Shown here piece by piece: positions 9,187-20,485 of a stretch of DNA of 64,000 bases (its first letter is position 1; each line of letters begins with the position of its first letter). Source of the stretch: Erythrobacter sp. SG61-1L. Its GTDB lineage: Bacteria > Pseudomonadota > Alphaproteobacteria > Sphingomonadales > Sphingomonadaceae. Under the pieces are notes generated by a model that did not search any database, was not told the origin of the DNA, and worked only from the letters and a program-made list of their open reading frames with translations. A program made the position numbers and the translations under genes. The stretch is from NCBI RefSeq assembly GCF_001305965.1, contig NZ_JXQC01000003.1:1477632-1541631 (forward strand), in the 5' to 3' direction.

Positions 9187-9765
9187 TCACGCCGCTTCCT
9201 TCTGTTCCTGCGAGGCAGGGAACGGGAAACCGAAAAGACGCAGAAGCTCGCGGGCTTCCTCGTCGGTCTTGGCAGTGGTGGTGACGATGATGTCCATACC
9301 ACGCACCTTGTCGATCTTGTCGTAGCTGATCTCAGGGAAGATGATCTGCTCCTTCACGCCCATGGCGTAATTGCCACGGCCGTCGAAGCTCTTCGGGTTG
9401 AGACCACGGAAGTCGCGGATGCGGGGCATCGCGATCGTCACGAGGCGATCGAGGAATTCGTACATGCGTTCGCGGCGCAGGGTAACCTTGCAACCGATCG
9501 GCATGCCTTCGCGCAGCTTGAACTGTGCGATCGACTTCTTCGCCTTGGTGATCACGGGCTTCTGGCCGGCGATCAGTTCCATTTCCTCGGCGGCCGTCTG
9601 GACCTTCTTCTTGTCCTGGCTGGCTTCGCCAACGCCCATGTTGAGCGTGATCTTTTCCAGCTTCGGAACTTCAAGGCGGTTCTTGTAACCGAACTTTTCG
9701 GTCATCGCCTTGACGATCTGGTCCTCATAGCTCTGCTTGAGGCGAGGGGTGTAATTGTCAGCCAC
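9187..9765 (-). CDS. rplE: 50S ribosomal protein L5
   Basis: 192 aa. L5 binds 5S rRNA and contacts the P-site tRNA. Core motifs: [33 protein letters not shown] and [16 protein letters not shown] short charged C-terminal tail (ASQEQKEAA) goes beyond the usual end. The start overlaps the 3' end of rplX by 8 bp. Confidence 0.98.
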   Translation of the reverse strand: MADNYTPRLKQSYEDQIVKAMTEKFGYKNRLEVPKLEKITLNMGVGEASQDKKKVQTAAEEMELIAGQKPVITKAKKSIAQFKLREGMPIGCKVTLRRERMYEFLDRLVTIAMPRIRDFRGLNPKSFDGRGNYAMGVKEQIIFPEISYDKIDKVRGMDIIVTTTAKTDEEARELLRLFGFPFPASQEQKEAA

Positions 9766-10078
9766 TGATGACCTCCCCGGACTTCACGGCCACACGGACC
9801 TTCTTGCCGTCACGCTCTTCAAAGCGGACGCGCGTTGCCTGGCCGGACTTGGGGTCTGCCAGAGCAACCTTGGAAACGGCGAGCGGCGCTTCGAAGCGGT
9901 CGATGCCGCCCTGCGGGTTCGCCTGCGACGCCTTGCGGTGACGGGCAGCGACATTAATGCCCTGCACCACGACCTTGCCGTCCTGCGGAAGCACCTTCAG
10001 CACGGTGCCGGTGCGGCCCTTGTCCTTGCCCGAACGGACAACGACGGTGTCGCCCTTCTTGATCTTCGCGGCAGACAT
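9758..10078 (-). CDS. rplX: 50S ribosomal protein L24
   Basis: 106 aa. The N-terminal KOW motif [19 protein letters not shown] is clear. L24 is an assembly initiator at the 23S 5' domain near the tunnel exit. It overlaps the rplN stop by one base and the rplE start by 8 bp. Confidence 0.98.
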   Translation of the reverse strand: MSAAKIKKGDTVVVRSGKDKGRTGTVLKVLPQDGKVVVQGINVAARHRKASQANPQGGIDRFEAPLAVSKVALADPKSGQATRVRFEERDGKKVRVAVKSGEVISG

Positions 10079-10446
10079 TACAGCACCTCCGGCGCGAGCG
10101 AGATGATCTTCATGAAGCCCTTGCCGCGCAGTTCGCGCACCACGGGGCCGAAGATACGAGTGCCGATGGGCTCCTCGTTCTTGTTCACGAGAACGGCCGC
10201 ATTCGTGTCGAAGCGGATCACGCTGCCGTCGGGACGACGAACGTCCTTCTTGGTGCGCACGATAACGGCGCGGTGAACGTCACCCTTCTTCACGCGGGCA
10301 CGCGGCTGCGCCTCCTTGATGGAGACGACGATCACGTCGCCAACGCCAGCGGTACGGCGCTTGGAGCCGCCCAGCACCTTGATGCACTGGACGCGCTTCG
10401 CGCCGCTGTTATCCGCGACGTCGAGGTTGGATTGCATCTGGATCAT
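10078..10446 (-). CDS. rplN: 50S ribosomal protein L14
   Basis: 122 aa, a highly conserved protein at the subunit interface. It starts [20 protein letters not shown] and contains [20 protein letters not shown] and [20 protein letters not shown]. About 60 bp separate it from rpsQ, the widest gap in this part of the operon. Confidence 0.98.
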   Translation of the reverse strand: MIQMQSNLDVADNSGAKRVQCIKVLGGSKRRTAGVGDVIVVSIKEAQPRARVKKGDVHRAVIVRTKKDVRRPDGSVIRFDTNAAVLVNKNEEPIGTRIFGPVVRELRGKGFMKIISLAPEVL

Positions 10447-10507
10447 CGATCCGGTTCCTTCTCAATCGGCTTGCCGGAACAAGTCCGGCAGTTCCAAAAT
10501 CTTCAGC

Positions 10508-10789
10508 TTACGCTTCGGCTTCGAGATTGGCCTCGAGGGCCGTACCCTTGCCGGCCGTCACCCGGTCGAGGACCTTCCAGCTCTTGGTCTTCGAAATCGG
10601 GCGGGTCTCTTCGATCCGGACGGTTTCGCCAACCTTGAACGAATTGTCTTCGTCGTGGGCGTGGTACTTCTTCGAGCGGCGGATGATCTTCCCGTACAGC
10701 GGGTGCTTCACCTTACGCTCGACCTTGACCGTGACGGTCTTGTCGGTCTTGTCGGAGACGACGGTCCCGATCAGGATACGCTTCGGCAT
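10508..10789 (-). CDS. rpsQ: 30S ribosomal protein S17
   Basis: 93 aa. S17 is an OB-fold protein binding the 16S 5' domain. It begins [20 protein letters not shown] and has the signature [20 protein letters not shown] short C-terminal extension ([10 protein letters not shown]) follows. It begins 11 bp after the rpmC stop. Confidence 0.98.
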   Translation of the reverse strand: MPKRILIGTVVSDKTDKTVTVKVERKVKHPLYGKIIRRSKKYHAHDEDNSFKVGETVRIEETRPISKTKSWKVLDRVTAGKGTALEANLEAEA

Positions 10790-10800
10790 CGTCTAACTCC

Positions 10801-11004
10801 TCAGGCCTTGGCGGCCGCAGCGCGTTCGCTCTGCAGCGTCTTGATGCGCGCGATATCGCGGCGGACTTCCTTAACCCGAGCAGGACGCTCGAGCTGGTTG
10901 GTCGCGGCCTGGAAGCGCAGGTTGAACTGCTCGCGCTTGAGGTCGACGAGGTCAGCGGTCAGCTGGTCGTCGGTCTTGGTGCGGAGATCTTCGATCTTGC
11001 TCAT
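10801..11004 (-). CDS. rpmC: 50S ribosomal protein L29
   Basis: 67 aa, two long helices, located by the tunnel exit next to L23. It contains [20 protein letters not shown] and the conserved [10 protein letters not shown]. It begins 3 bp after the rplP stop. Confidence 0.98.
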   Translation of the reverse strand: MSKIEDLRTKTDDQLTADLVDLKREQFNLRFQAATNQLERPARVKEVRRDIARIKTLQSERAAAAKA

Positions 11005-11007
11005 CGT

Positions 11008-11439
11008 TTAGCCCTCCAGGTGCGAGGTGTCGCCGAGACGGGCAACGACCTTGGTCTTGATCGGCAGCTTCATTGCAGCGCGGCTGAAAGCCTCTGCAGC
11101 GAGCGGACCGGCGACGCCGTCCAGTTCGAACAGGATGCGGCCCGGCTTGACGCGAGCAGCCCAATATTCGACCGAACCCTTGCCCTTACCCTGACGGACT
11201 TCGGCAGGCTTCTTCGAAACCGGCACGTCCGGGAAGACGCGGATCCAGAGACGGCCCTGGCGCTTGATGTGACGCGTGATCGCGCGGCGAGCCGCTTCGA
11301 TCTGCCGGGCGGTGATCCGCTCCGGCTCGAGGGCCTTGAGGCCGTAAGAGCCGAAATTGAGGCTCGAACCACCCTTGGCATCACCCTTGATGCGGCCCTT
11401 GAACGCCTTGCGGAACTTGGTTTTCTTCGGTTGCAGCAT
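11008..11439 (-). CDS. rplP: 50S ribosomal protein L16
   Basis: 143 aa. L16 organises the A-site tRNA contact of the 50S. It starts [16 protein letters not shown] and contains the universally conserved [20 protein letters not shown] stretch. It is followed immediately by rpmC. Confidence 0.98.
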   Translation of the reverse strand: MLQPKKTKFRKAFKGRIKGDAKGGSSLNFGSYGLKALEPERITARQIEAARRAITRHIKRQGRLWIRVFPDVPVSKKPAEVRQGKGKGSVEYWAARVKPGRILFELDGVAGPLAAEAFSRAAMKLPIKTKVVARLGDTSHLEG

Positions 11440-11459
11440 TGTCTCTACTCAGCTCCCGA

Positions 11460-12155
11460 TCAGCGCGCCGGACGGACGCCGGAGGTTTGAGCCTCCATCA
11501 TCAGCCGGTCCTGCGCCATCGGATCGTGGGCGAAGATCTCACCCTTGAAGATCCAGCACTTGATGCCGATGATGCCATAGGCGGTCAGCGCCTCGGCTTC
11601 GGCATAATCGACGTTGGCACGCAGTGTGTGAAGCGGCACGCGACCTTCGCGATACTGCTCGACACGGGCGATTTCGGCACCGCCGAGACGGCCGCCGCAC
11701 ATCACCTTGATACCGTCTGCACCGAGACGCATGGCGGACTGCATGGCGCGCTTCATCGCACGGCGGAAAGCCACGCGGCGAACGAGCTGGTCGGCAATGC
11801 CCTGGGCGACGAGCTTAGCGTCGATTTCCGGCTTGCGGATTTCGACGATGTTCAGCTTCACTTCGCTCTGGGTCATCTTCGAAAGCTGCGCACGCAGCTT
11901 CTCGATGTCGGCGCCCTTCTTGCCGATGATCACGCCGGGGCGCGCAGCATAGATGCTGACGCGGCACAGCTTGGCCGGACGCTCGATCACGATCTTGGAG
12001 ATCGCAGCCTGCGGCACGGTTTCGATCACGAACTTGCGGATCTTGATGTCTTCCTCGAGCAGCTTCGCATAGTCACGCCCTTCGGCGTACCAGCGGCTGT
12101 CCCAGGTGCGGTTGATCTGCAGGCGCAGGCCAATCGGGTTTGATTTATGACCCAT
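11460..12155 (-). CDS. rpsC: 30S ribosomal protein S3
   Basis: 231 aa. The N-terminal KH domain includes [17 protein letters not shown], and the C-terminal domain [14 protein letters not shown] is typical. S3 forms part of the mRNA entry channel. It begins 2 bp after the rplV stop. Confidence 0.98.
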   Translation of the reverse strand: MGHKSNPIGLRLQINRTWDSRWYAEGRDYAKLLEEDIKIRKFVIETVPQAAISKIVIERPAKLCRVSIYAARPGVIIGKKGADIEKLRAQLSKMTQSEVKLNIVEIRKPEIDAKLVAQGIADQLVRRVAFRRAMKRAMQSAMRLGADGIKVMCGGRLGGAEIARVEQYREGRVPLHTLRANVDYAEAEALTAYGIIGIKCWIFKGEIFAHDPMAQDRLMMEAQTSGVRPAR

Positions 12156-12157
12156 GA

Positions 12158-12535
12158 TCAGGCCTCCTCGACTTCGCGGACGACGATACGCAGCCGGCTG
12201 AACGGCTTCAGGATGCGCGTGGACTTGCCACGGCCGCGCGTATGGAACCGCTTCATGGTGACCGACTTGCCCACGCTCGCTTCGGCGACGATCAAGGCGT
12301 CGACGTCGAGATTGTGGTTGTTTTCGGCGTTGGCGATCGCCGAGGCGAGCACCTTCTTCGCGTCCTGCGCCATCGCCCGCTTGGAGAAGGTCAGGATGTT
12401 GAGGGCTTCTTCAGCCTTCTTGCCGCGGATCAGACCGGCGACCAGGTTGAGCTTCTGGGCGGAACCACGAATGGTGGTGCCGACCGACAGCGCTTCCTTT
12501 TCACCTACGCGACGGGGAGCTTTCTGCTTGCTCAT
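12158..12535 (-). CDS. rplV: 50S ribosomal protein L22
   Basis: 125 aa. It contains [20 protein letters not shown] and, at the C-terminal beta-hairpin that lines the exit tunnel, [18 protein letters not shown]. Its start overlaps the rpsS stop by one base. Confidence 0.98.
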   Translation of the reverse strand: MSKQKAPRRVGEKEALSVGTTIRGSAQKLNLVAGLIRGKKAEEALNILTFSKRAMAQDAKKVLASAIANAENNHNLDVDALIVAEASVGKSVTMKRFHTRGRGKSTRILKPFSRLRIVVREVEEA

Positions 12536-12813
12536 CAGCGCTTACCCTTCTTGTCGGCGGCGTGGCCGGGGAAGTTGCGCGTGGGCGCAAATTCACCGAG
12601 CTTGTGGCCGACCATTTCCTCGTTGACCGAGACGGGGATGAACTTCTGGCCGTTATAGACGTTGAACGTCAGGCCAACGAACTGCGGCAAAATCGTCGAA
12701 CGACGCGACCAGGTCTTGATCGCACCAGCGCGGGTGCCCTGCTCCTGCGCGTCTTCTGCCTTCTTCAGCAGATGCAGGTCGACGAACGGGCCTTTCCAGA
12801 CGGAACGAGCCAT
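12535..12813 (-). CDS. rpsS: 30S ribosomal protein S19
   Basis: 92 aa, standard length. Starts [20 protein letters not shown] and includes the signature [21 protein letters not shown]19 with S13 sits in the 30S head. It begins 5 bp after the rplB stop. Confidence 0.98.
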   Translation of the reverse strand: MARSVWKGPFVDLHLLKKAEDAQEQGTRAGAIKTWSRRSTILPQFVGLTFNVYNGQKFIPVSVNEEMVGHKLGEFAPTRNFPGHAADKKGKR

Positions 12814-12818
12814 GGGGC

Positions 12819-13655
12819 TTACCTCTTCTTCTTCGCGTGACGCGAACGGATGATCATCTTGTCGGTCGACTTGTTATGCCGCGTGCGGGCACCCTTGGTG
12901 GGCTTGCCCCACGGAGTGACCGGATGACGGCCGCCCGAGGTCCGGCCTTCACCACCACCATGCGGGTGATCGACCGGGTTCTTCGCGACACCGCGGGTAA
13001 GCGGCTTCACGCCCATCCAACGACGACGACCAGCCTTGGCAAGCGTCTGGTTCGAGTTGTCCGGGTTGGACACCGCACCGACCGTACCCATGCAATCGCC
13101 ACGCAGGTAACGCTGTTCGCCCGAATTCAGGCGGACAATCACGAGACCGCGGTCACGACCGACCAGCTGCACATAGGTGCCTGCCGAACGGGCGATCTGA
13201 CCACCCTTGCCCGGCTTCATCTCCACGTTGTGGCAGATGGTACCGACCGGCATCTGGCTGAGCAGCATGGCGTTGCCCGGCTTCACGTCGGTCTTTTCAC
13301 CGGCGATCACCTGGTCGCCCACGGCAACACGCTGCGGCGCGAGGATATAGGCGAGTTCGCCGTCCTCGTACTTGAGCAGCGCGATGAACGCGGTGCGGTT
13401 GGGATCGTATTCGATCCGTTCAACGGTTGCAGCAACGTCCCACTTGCGACGCTTGAAGTCGACGAAGCGATACTTCTGCTTGTGACCGCCACCAATGCCG
13501 CGCGAAGTCACGTGGCCCTTGTTGTTGCGGCCACCCGTCTTGCTCTTGCCCTCGGTGAGGGACTTGACCGGCTTGCCCTTGTAGAGGCCCGAGCGGTCCA
13601 CCAGCACGAGGCCGCGACGCGCGGGGCTGGTCGGCTTGTAATTCTTGAGTGCCAT
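12819..13655 (-). CDS. rplB: 50S ribosomal protein L2
   Basis: 278 aa. L2 is needed for subunit association and peptidyl transfer. The N-terminal oligonucleotide-binding fold is followed by the SH3-like part and the conserved C-terminal [17 protein letters not shown], whose histidine is near the peptidyl transferase centre. It begins 12 bp after the rplW stop. Confidence 0.99.
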   Translation of the reverse strand: MALKNYKPTSPARRGLVLVDRSGLYKGKPVKSLTEGKSKTGGRNNKGHVTSRGIGGGHKQKYRFVDFKRRKWDVAATVERIEYDPNRTAFIALLKYEDGELAYILAPQRVAVGDQVIAGEKTDVKPGNAMLLSQMPVGTICHNVEMKPGKGGQIARSAGTYVQLVGRDRGLVIVRLNSGEQRYLRGDCMGTVGAVSNPDNSNQTLAKAGRRRWMGVKPLTRGVAKNPVDHPHGGGEGRTSGGRHPVTPWGKPTKGARTRHNKSTDKMIIRSRHAKKKR

Positions 13656-13667
13656 TGTCTTCTAGCC

Positions 13668-13979
13668 TCAGATACCGCTGGTGACGTCGATGGGGTCCTG
13701 GCCGGCAGCCAGGGTCACGATCGCCTTCTTCACGTCGGTGCGCTTGTAGGCTTTGCCCTTCCAGCGCTTCGTCTTGCCCTTCTGGACAATCGTATTCACT
13801 GCCTTCACCTTGGTGTCGAACAGAGCCTCAACCGCTTCCTTGATCTGCGGCTTGGTGGCGCTGCCGGCGACCTTGAAGACGACTGCGTTGTTTTCAGACA
13901 GCAGCGTCGACTTCTCGGTGATGTGCGGCGAAAGGATCACGTCATAGTGACGCACATCCACGTCCTGCTTCTTAGCCAT
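13668..13979 (-). CDS. rplW: 50S ribosomal protein L23
   Basis: 103 aa. L23 at the tunnel exit docks trigger factor and SRP. It contains [19 protein letters not shown] and [20 protein letters not shown]. Its start overlaps the rplD stop by 8 bp. Confidence 0.98.
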   Translation of the reverse strand: MAKKQDVDVRHYDVILSPHITEKSTLLSENNAVVFKVAGSATKPQIKEAVEALFDTKVKAVNTIVQKGKTKRWKGKAYKRTDVKKAIVTLAAGQDPIDVTSGI

Positions 13980-14598
13980 TGAAACGCGCCTCCAGCTTTT
14001 CGACAGCGGCGCGCGTCAGCACCAGCGTGTCATGCTTCAGGATGTCATAGACATTGGCGCCGATGGCGGGGAGGACGTTGATGTCCTTCAGGTTGCCGGC
14101 GGCACGCGCGAAGTTGTCGTTCACGCTTTCACCGTCGATCACCAGCACCTTCTTGCCCCAGCCCGCCTTGGCGAGCTGACCGGCCAGAGCCTTGGTCTTG
14201 GCATCGGTCAGTTCAAGGCTGTCAACGACGACGAGGCCGTTCTTCGCCTTGGCCGAGAGAGCCATGCGCAGACCCAGAGCACGGATCTTCTTGTTGAGCG
14301 AGATGTCGAATTCACGACGGCGGGCACCATGTGCCTTACCACCGCCAATGAACACCGGCGCCTTGCGGTCGCCGTGACGGGCCGTACCGCCACCCTTCTG
14401 GCGGCCGAACTTCTTGCCGGTACGGGCAACGTCCGAACGCTCACGGGTCGCACGGGCAATGCCGCGGCGATTTTCGAGTTGCCAGGTGACAACGCGGTGC
14501 AGGATGTCGGCGCGCGGTTCAAGACCGAACACGGCATCGTTCAGTTCAATGTCGCCCTTGGCGACCGAACCGTCGAGGTTGGAAAGCTTCACCTTCAC
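13972..14598 (-). CDS. rplD: 50S ribosomal protein L4
   Basis: 208 aa. The tunnel loop [20 protein letters not shown] is present near residue 60-80. In E. coli L4 also represses the S10 operon; whether it does so here is not shown by the sequence. It begins 3 bp after the rplC stop. Confidence 0.98.
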   Translation of the reverse strand: MKVKLSNLDGSVAKGDIELNDAVFGLEPRADILHRVVTWQLENRRGIARATRERSDVARTGKKFGRQKGGGTARHGDRKAPVFIGGGKAHGARRREFDISLNKKIRALGLRMALSAKAKNGLVVVDSLELTDAKTKALAGQLAKAGWGKKVLVIDGESVNDNFARAAGNLKDINVLPAIGANVYDILKHDTLVLTRAAVEKLEARFNG

Positions 14599-14601
14599 GA
14601 C

Positions 14602-15360
14602 TTAGCCCTCCTGGCCTTCGGCCGCTTCGACAGCCACGACTTCTTCAGCCGGGGTGTCGGCAGGCGCCGCGTCATTGCTGTTGGCCGCGCTCTTCAGCCC
14701 GGCGGGATAGGGAGCCTCGGCGTGACGCGAAACCTTCACGGAGTCGCGAACGAGGAGCCATGCGTTCTTCGAACCAGGGACCGAACCCTTCACGAAGATC
14801 AGGCCGCGTTCGTCATCGGTGCGGACGATCTCGAGGTTCTGCTGGGTGCGCTGACGGTCGCCCATGTGGCCGGCCATCTTCTTGCCCTTGAACACGCGAC
14901 CCGGATCCTGACGGTTACCGGTCGAACCGTGCGCACGGTGGCTGATCGAAACACCGTGGGTGGCGCGCATACCGCCGAAACCCCAGCGCTTCATCGCACC
15001 GGCAAAGCCCTTGCCCTGCGTGTGGCCGGTGATGTCGACCAGCTGGCCCGGCACGAAGTGCGAGGCAGCGATCGTGGAACCGACTTCCAGCACCGCATCT
15101 TCAGCGACGCGGAATTCGGCGACCTTCATCTTGAGCGACACTTCGGCCTTGGCGAAATGTTCACGCTGCGGCTTGGCAACGTTCTTCTGCTTGGCTTCAC
15201 CCGAACCGACCTGGAGCGCGGTGTAACCATCGTTCTCCTGGGTACGGACCGAAACCACCTGGCAGTCTTCCAGGGCAAGAACGGTCACGGGAACGTGACG
15301 TCCATCCTCCTGGAACAGGCGGGTCATCCCGACTTTCTTAGCGATCACGCCTGTGCGCAT
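14602..15360 (-). CDS. rplC: 50S ribosomal protein L3 with C-terminal extension
   Basis: 252 aa using ATG at 15360 ([20 protein letters not shown]), with GAGGAG about 7 nt upstream. A longer in-frame reading to 15480 has no homology and runs through leader hairpins. Conserved L3 motifs include [13 protein letters not shown] and the [20 protein letters not shown] stretch that carries the methylated Gln in other species. About 35 extra residues at the C-terminus are Ala- and Glu-rich and absent from the 209-aa E. coli protein. Confidence 0.97.
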   Translation of the reverse strand: MRTGVIAKKVGMTRLFQEDGRHVPVTVLALEDCQVVSVRTQENDGYTALQVGSGEAKQKNVAKPQREHFAKAEVSLKMKVAEFRVAEDAVLEVGSTIAASHFVPGQLVDITGHTQGKGFAGAMKRWGFGGMRATHGVSISHRAHGSTGNRQDPGRVFKGKKMAGHMGDRQRTQQNLEIVRTDDERGLIFVKGSVPGSKNAWLLVRDSVKVSRHAEAPYPAGLKSAANSNDAAPADTPAEEVVAVEAAEGQEG

Positions 15361-15380
15361 GACCAATCTCCTCAACAGAG

Positions 15381-15403
15381 GCACCTGGACCCATTCCAGG
15401 TGC
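15381..15403 (-). promoter_or_regulatory. Strong hairpin just upstream of the rplC ribosome-binding site
   Basis: GCACCTGG and CCAGGTGC form a perfect 8-bp stem with a 7-nt loop, ending about 10 nt before the GAGGAG site of rplC. It lies in the 256-bp rpsJ-rplC spacer, which also holds a palindrome at 15530-15547. A role in translation or processing control is inference. Confidence 0.4.
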
Positions 15404-15529
15404 TTGCCAGCCCTAATTGTGATGCATCGCCCCGTCCGGGCTGAGCGCCCTCCCCCGGCATGATACCTCGGGGAGAGCAAGACGGGGGACGCAGCCCGGA
15501 TCGATGATCCGGCGGTATCCCAATGTCTG

Positions 15530-15547
15530 CGCGAGAATTTTCTCGCG
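15530..15547. repeat. 18-bp palindrome in the rpsJ-rplC spacer
   Basis: CGCGAGAATTTTCTCGCG reads the same on both strands. It is flanked by GGATCATCGATCC-like and TCCGGA repeats, so the spacer can fold extensively as RNA. No known leader family was recognised. Confidence 0.5.
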
Positions 15548-15616
15548 AGCCGGTCCGGATAAATCCGGGCTCCGGATAGGATGCGGCCCGAAGGCCAAAA
15601 CTTTCAGATCAGCGGC

Positions 15617-15928
15617 TTAGGCCAGCTTGATCTCAACATTCACACCTGCCGCCAGGTCCAGCTTCATCAGCGCGTCGACCGTCTGGGCGTTGGGCTGCAC
15701 GATGTCCAGCAGCCGCTTGTAGGTGCGAACCTCGAACTGTTCCCGCGACTTCTTGTCGATGTGCGGACCGCGGTTCACGGTGAACTTCTCGATACGCGTC
15801 GGCAGCGGAATGGGGCCCCGGATCAGCGCGCCGGTGCGGCGGGCGGTTTCGGCAATCTCGCCAGTTGCCTGATCGAGAACGCGGTGGTCAAACGCCTTGA
15901 GGCGAATGCGAATATTCTGAGCTTCCAT
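15617..15928 (-). CDS. rpsJ: 30S ribosomal protein S10
   Basis: 103 aa from ATG at 15928 ([20 protein letters not shown]); a TTG two codons upstream is not needed. It ends with the conserved [20 protein letters not shown] region. S10 is in the 30S head and, with NusB, in antitermination complexes. It is the first gene of the S10 operon, separated from tuf by two terminator-like hairpins, and unusually far (256 bp) from rplC. Confidence 0.98.
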   Translation of the reverse strand: MEAQNIRIRLKAFDHRVLDQATGEIAETARRTGALIRGPIPLPTRIEKFTVNRGPHIDKKSREQFEVRTYKRLLDIVQPNAQTVDALMKLDLAAGVNVEIKLA

Positions 15929-15973
15929 TTCCAACTACCGATGCGAAAGAGCCAAGGCGATCCGAAAACCGCC

Positions 15974-16020
15974 AAAAACAAAGAACCGCCCCGCCTCACC
16001 GAATATTCGGGAAGGGGCGG
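15974..16020 (-). terminator. Second rho-independent terminator downstream of tuf
   Basis: On the minus strand CCGCCCC pairs with GGGGCGG around an inner CCGAATATTCGG palindrome, followed by TTCTTTGTTTTT. It separates the tuf transcript from rpsJ. Confidence 0.7.
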
Positions 16021-16048
16021 CCCCCAGAAACTTTATAGGCAAAAGCCG

Positions 16049-16078
16049 GACCCGCAGGGGACGAATCCCCCGCGGGTC
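16049..16078 (-). terminator. Rho-independent terminator immediately after tuf
   Basis: GACCCGC-GGGG pairs with CCCC-GCGGGTC over 11 bp with a 6-nt loop. On the minus strand it is followed by CGGCTTTTG, starting 12 nt after the tuf stop. Confidence 0.65.
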
Positions 16079-16089
16079 GCGCGCCTATA

Positions 16090-17265
16090 TTACTTCGTGA
16101 TCTTGCTGACAACCCCAGAACCGACGGTACGACCGCCTTCACGGATTGCGAAGCGAAGACCTTCGTCCATAGCGATCGGAGCAATCAGCTTCACGCCGAT
16201 GGTCACGTTGTCGCCCGGCATCACCATTTCAGTGCCTTCGGGAAGGATCACTTCGCCGGTCACGTCGGTGGTGCGGAAGTAGAACTGCGGACGATAGTTG
16301 GCGAAGAACGGCGTGTGACGGCCACCTTCGTCCTTCGACAGCACGTAGACTTCGGCGTTGAATTCGGTGTGCGGGTTCACGGTGCCCGGCTTGGCCAGAA
16401 CCTGACCACGCTCAACCGATTCACGAGCGATACCGCGAATCAGCGCACCGACGTTGTCGCCGGCTTCACCGCGATCGAGCAGCTTGCGGAACATTTCGAC
16501 GCCGGTCACGGTCGTCTTCTGGGTGTCCTTGATGCCGACGATTTCGACTTCGTCACCCACGTTCACAACGCCGGTTTCGATACGGCCGGTCACAACGGTA
16601 CCACGACCCGAGATCGAGAACACGTCTTCGATCGGCATCAGGAAGGGCTTGTCGATCGGACGATCGGGCTGCGGGATGTAATCGTCAACAGCCTTCATCA
16701 GCTCGAGGATCGACTTTTCGCCGATTTCCGGATCGCGGCCTTCGAGAGCGGCCAGAGCCGAACCCTTGACGATCGGAATATCGTCGCCCGGGAAGTCGTA
16801 GCTGGAGAGCAGTTCGCGGATTTCGAGTTCGACGAGCTCGAGCAGCTCTTCGTCGTCAACCTGGTCGACCTTGTTCATGTACACGACCAGAGCCGGCACG
16901 CCGACCTGGCGGGCAAGCAGGATGTGTTCGCGGGTCTGCGGCATCGGGCCGTCAGCAGCGTTCACAACCAGGATCGCGCCGTCCATCTGGGCGGCACCGG
17001 TGATCATGTTCTTCACATAGTCAGCGTGGCCCGGGCAGTCGACGTGTGCGTAGTGACGCGCGTCGGTTTCGTATTCCACGTGAGCGGTCGAGATGGTGAT
17101 GCCGCGCTCGCGCTCTTCCGGAGCCTTGTCGATGTTCGCGAAATCGACGGGGGCGCCGAGGACCTTGGTGATCGCAGCGGTCAGCGTGGTCTTGCCGTGG
17201 TCGACGTGACCGATGGTGCCGATGTTGCAGTGCGGCTTGGTCCGCTCAAATTTTGCCTTAGCCAT
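16090..17265 (-). CDS. tuf: Elongation factor Tu
   Basis: 391 aa. The GTPase that brings aminoacyl-tRNA to the ribosome. P-loop GHVDHGKT is at residues 19-26; the DCPGHADY and NKVD motifs of the G domain and the C-terminal [13 protein letters not shown] are present. It lies 89 bp downstream of fusA, the normal end of the str operon, and is followed by two terminators. Whether a second tuf copy exists elsewhere is not known from this window. Confidence 0.99.
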   Translation of the reverse strand: MAKAKFERTKPHCNIGTIGHVDHGKTTLTAAITKVLGAPVDFANIDKAPEERERGITISTAHVEYETDARHYAHVDCPGHADYVKNMITGAAQMDGAILVVNAADGPMPQTREHILLARQVGVPALVVYMNKVDQVDDEELLELVELEIRELLSSYDFPGDDIPIVKGSALAALEGRDPEIGEKSILELMKAVDDYIPQPDRPIDKPFLMPIEDVFSISGRGTVVTGRIETGVVNVGDEVEIVGIKDTQKTTVTGVEMFRKLLDRGEAGDNVGALIRGIARESVERGQVLAKPGTVNPHTEFNAEVYVLSKDEGGRHTPFFANYRPQFYFRTTDVTGEVILPEGTEMVMPGDNVTIGVKLIAPIAMDEGLRFAIREGGRTVGSGVVSKITK

Positions 17266-17354
17266 TTGTCAAAACCTCTATTTTCTCAAAATTCGATCAA
17301 TGCGGGAGACGGCGCCCGTTGAATCAGGCGCCGCCCCTAGACGGTCACTCGCCT

Positions 17355-19448
17355 TTAGGCAAGCTTCTCCTTGACTTCGGCCGCCACGTTGGCGGGCACT
17401 TCGTCATAGTGCGAGAACTGCATCGTGTACTGGGCGCGGCCCTGGGTGAACGAACGCAGTTCATTGACGTAGCCGAACATGTTGGCCAGCGGCACGAAGG
17501 CCTCGACCACCTGGGCATTACCGCGGCTGTCGGTGCCCTGGATCTGGCCACGACGGGAGTTCATGTCGCCGATAACGTCGCCCATGAATTCTTCCGGAGT
17601 AACCACTTCCACCTTCATGATCGGTTCGAGCAGCTTGATGCCCGACTTCTCGGCCACTTCGCGCATCGCGCCGCGACCGGCGATTTCGAACGCGATCGTC
17701 GAGGAGTCGACGTCGTGATACGCACCGTCATAGAGGCGAATTTCGAAGTCGATGATCGGGAAGCCGATCAGATAGCCGCTGGCTGCCTGTTCGCGCATGC
17801 CCTTTTCGATCGACGGAATGTATTCGCGCGGAATGTTGCCGCCCTTGATCTCGTCGATGAAGGTGATGCCAGCACCGCGTTCGCCCGGAGCAACCTTGAC
17901 CTTCACGCGACCGAACTGACCGGTACCGCCCGACTGCTTCTTGTGGGTGAAGTCCACATCGACAGGCTTCGAAAGCGATTCGCGATAGGCCACCTGCGGC
18001 GCACCGACGTTGGCTTCGACCTTGAATTCGCGACGCATGCGGTCGACGAGGATTTCAAGGTGAAGTTCGCCCATGCCCTTGATGATGGTCTGGCCCGATT
18101 CATGGTCGGTCGAGACGCGGAACGAGGGATCTTCGGCAGCCAGGCGGTTGAGCGCGATGCCCATCTTTTCCTGGTCGGCCTTGGTCTTGGGTTCCACCGA
18201 CAGTTCGATAACCGGCTCGGGGAATTCCATACGCTCGAGGATGATCGGCGCGTTCTTGGCGCACAGCGTATCGCCCGTGGTGGTTTCCTTCAGGCCCGCC
18301 AGAGCAACGATGTCGCCAGCGAATGCTTCGTCGATGTCCTCACGGTTGTTGGAGTGCATCAGCAGCATACGGCCGATCTTTTCGTCCTTCTCCTTCACGG
18401 AGTTAAGGTACGAACCCTTCGACAGCTTGCCCGAATAGATGCGGGCGAAGGTCAGCGAACCCACGAACGGGTCGTTCATGATCTTGAACGCCAGCGCGCT
18501 GAACGGAGCTTCGTCGCTCGAAGGACGGGTATCTTCTTCGTCCGTGCCGGGCTTCACGCCCTTGATGGCCGGAACGTCGATCGGGCTCGGCAGGTAGTCG
18601 ACAACGGCGTCGAGCAGGGCCTGCACGCCCTTGTTCTTGAACGAGGAGCCGCACAGCACCGGAACGAACGCATGTTCCAGCGTGCCCTTGCGGATCAGCG
18701 CCTTGAGCTGGGCCACGTCGGGCTCAACGCCTTCGAGGTAGGCTTCGGTCGCATCGTCGTCCTGTTCGACGGCGAGTTCGACCAGCTTCTGGCGATAGTC
18801 GGCAGCCTTGTCGGCGAGGTCGGCCGGGATTTCTTCGTAGAAGAATTCGGCGCCCAGGCTTTCATCCTTCCAGATGATCGCACGGTTGTTGACGAGGTCC
18901 ACCAGGCCCTTGAAGCCCGATTCAGCGCCGATCGGCAGATAGAGCACGAGCGGAACCGCGCCGAGGCGATCGATGATCGTCTGCACGCAGTAGTAGAAGT
19001 CCGCACCGGTACGGTCGAGCTTGTTGATGTAGCACATCCGGGGCACGCCGTACTTTTCAGCCTGGCGCCACACGGTTTCGGACTGCGGCTCAACGCCGGC
19101 CACGCCGTCGAAAGCGGCAACCGCACCGTCGAGCACGCGCAGCGAACGTTCCACCTCGATGGTGAAGTCCACGTGGCCCGGGGTGTCGATGATGTTCAGG
19201 CGATGCTCGGGGCCATTGCCTTCGTCAGCCTTCCAGAAGCAGGTCGTCGCGGCCGACGTGATGGTGATGCCGCGTTCCTGTTCCTGTTCCATCCAGTCCA
19301 TGGTGGCGGCGCCATCGTGCACTTCGCCGATCTTGTAGGACTTGCCGGTGTAGTAGAGAATCCGCTCGGTCGTCGTGGTCTTGCCGGCGTCGATATGCGC
19401 CATGATACCGAAATTGCGGTAGCGTTCGATCGGATGGCTGCGTGCCAT
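17355..19448 (-). CDS. fusA: Elongation factor G
   Basis: 697 aa. The translocation GTPase, with AHIDAGKT at residues 17-24, [20 protein letters not shown] and [10 protein letters not shown] in the G domain, and domain IV/V near the C-terminus ([20 protein letters not shown]). It is preceded by rpsG at 119 bp and followed by tuf. The long antisense reading across it is a codon-bias shadow. Confidence 0.99.
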   Translation of the reverse strand: MARSHPIERYRNFGIMAHIDAGKTTTTERILYYTGKSYKIGEVHDGAATMDWMEQEQERGITITSAATTCFWKADEGNGPEHRLNIIDTPGHVDFTIEVERSLRVLDGAVAAFDGVAGVEPQSETVWRQAEKYGVPRMCYINKLDRTGADFYYCVQTIIDRLGAVPLVLYLPIGAESGFKGLVDLVNNRAIIWKDESLGAEFFYEEIPADLADKAADYRQKLVELAVEQDDDATEAYLEGVEPDVAQLKALIRKGTLEHAFVPVLCGSSFKNKGVQALLDAVVDYLPSPIDVPAIKGVKPGTDEEDTRPSSDEAPFSALAFKIMNDPFVGSLTFARIYSGKLSKGSYLNSVKEKDEKIGRMLLMHSNNREDIDEAFAGDIVALAGLKETTTGDTLCAKNAPIILERMEFPEPVIELSVEPKTKADQEKMGIALNRLAAEDPSFRVSTDHESGQTIIKGMGELHLEILVDRMRREFKVEANVGAPQVAYRESLSKPVDVDFTHKKQSGGTGQFGRVKVKVAPGERGAGITFIDEIKGGNIPREYIPSIEKGMREQAASGYLIGFPIIDFEIRLYDGAYHDVDSSTIAFEIAGRGAMREVAEKSGIKLLEPIMKVEVVTPEEFMGDVIGDMNSRRGQIQGTDSRGNAQVVEAFVPLANMFGYVNELRSFTQGRAQYTMQFSHYDEVPANVAAEVKEKLA

Positions 19449-19567
19449 GGTGGTTTCCTTAAGGCCTTTCGGAGTTCAGGCCGGCCAATGCCGGCCCTCG
19501 CCCCATATAGTAACGATTGTGACCGGCAAAAGACACGCCCGATGCGTGCCCTTCCCCGGCCCGCCGC

Positions 19568-20038
19568 TTACCAGCGGTAGTGGCTGAACGCGCGGTTGGC
19601 GTCGGCCATGCGGTGAGTATCTTCCCGCTTCTTGACCGCGTTGCCGCGATTGTTCGCCGCATCCATCAGCTCACCCGAAAGGCGGGCAGCCATGGTGGTT
19701 TCCGCACGGCCGCGAGCGGCAGTGATGAGCCAGCGGATCGCCAGGGCCTGGGCGCGCTCGGGGCGCACTTCCACGGGAACCTGGTAGGTTGCACCACCAA
19801 CGCGGCGCGAACGCACTTCGATGGCGGGCTTCACATTGTTCAGCGCGTCATGGAAAACCTGAACCGGATCGGTCTTGGCCTTGGTCTCGACAGTGTCGAG
19901 CGCGCCATAGACGATCTTTTCGGCGGCAGACTTCTTGCCGTCATACATCAGGTTGTTCATGAACTTCGAAAGCACCACATCCCCAAACTTGGGATCGGGC
20001 AGGATTTCCCGCTTCTCGGGACGACGACGACGTGACAT
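19568..20038 (-). CDS. rpsG: 30S ribosomal protein S7
   Basis: 156 aa. S7 nucleates the 30S head and lies at the E site. It contains [20 protein letters not shown] and [20 protein letters not shown]. The C-terminal AFSHYRW is the family ending. It is the second gene of the str operon, 75 bp after rpsL. Confidence 0.98.
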   Translation of the reverse strand: MSRRRRPEKREILPDPKFGDVVLSKFMNNLMYDGKKSAAEKIVYGALDTVETKAKTDPVQVFHDALNNVKPAIEVRSRRVGGATYQVPVEVRPERAQALAIRWLITAARGRAETTMAARLSGELMDAANNRGNAVKKREDTHRMADANRAFSHYRW

Positions 20039-20113
20039 CGGTAATTCCTTTTCAACTGGGCGGCGCTTCCGTCAGGCGGCGCGCCGGCCCTCAATCCTTG
20101 CTCGCGGCGGAGC

Positions 20114-20485
20114 TTACTTAGGACGCTTGGCGCCGTACTTCGAACGGCTCTGCTTGCGGTCCTTCACGCCCTGCGTGTCGAGCACGCCGCGCAGCACGTG
20201 GTAACGCACGCCGGGAAGGTCGCGCACACGGCCGCCGCGGATCAGCACAACCGAGTGTTCCTGCAGGTTGTGGCCTTCGCCGGGGATGTAGGAAATGACT
20301 TCGCGCTGGTTGGTCAGACGGACCTTGGCGACCTTGCGGAGAGCCGAGTTCGGCTTCTTCGGGGTCGTGGTGTAAACGCGAGTGCAGACGCCGCGCTTCT
20401 GCGGGTTCTGCTCCATCGCAGGCACCTTGCTCTTGGCCTTCTGCGGCACGCGGCCCTTGCGGACCAGCTGGTTGATCGTAGGCAT
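20114..20485 (-). CDS. rpsL: 30S ribosomal protein S12
   Basis: 123 aa. It begins [20 protein letters not shown]. The decoding-loop sequences [20 protein letters not shown] and [16 protein letters not shown] contain the lysines that are the usual streptomycin-resistance sites; both appear wild type. It is the first gene of the str operon. Confidence 0.99.
   Translation of the reverse strand: MPTINQLVRKGRVPQKAKSKVPAMEQNPQKRGVCTRVYTTTPKKPNSALRKVAKVRLTNQREVISYIPGEGHNLQEHSVVLIRGGRVRDLPGVRYHVLRGVLDTQGVKDRKQSRSKYGAKRPK

Noticed and set aside
14032..15444. 470-codon plus-strand ORF
   Set aside because: Antisense to rplD and rplC, no homology.
17319..19580. 753-codon ORF on the plus strand
   Set aside because: Antisense to fusA. 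It is His/Asp/Val-rich without domains, a codon-bias shadow.
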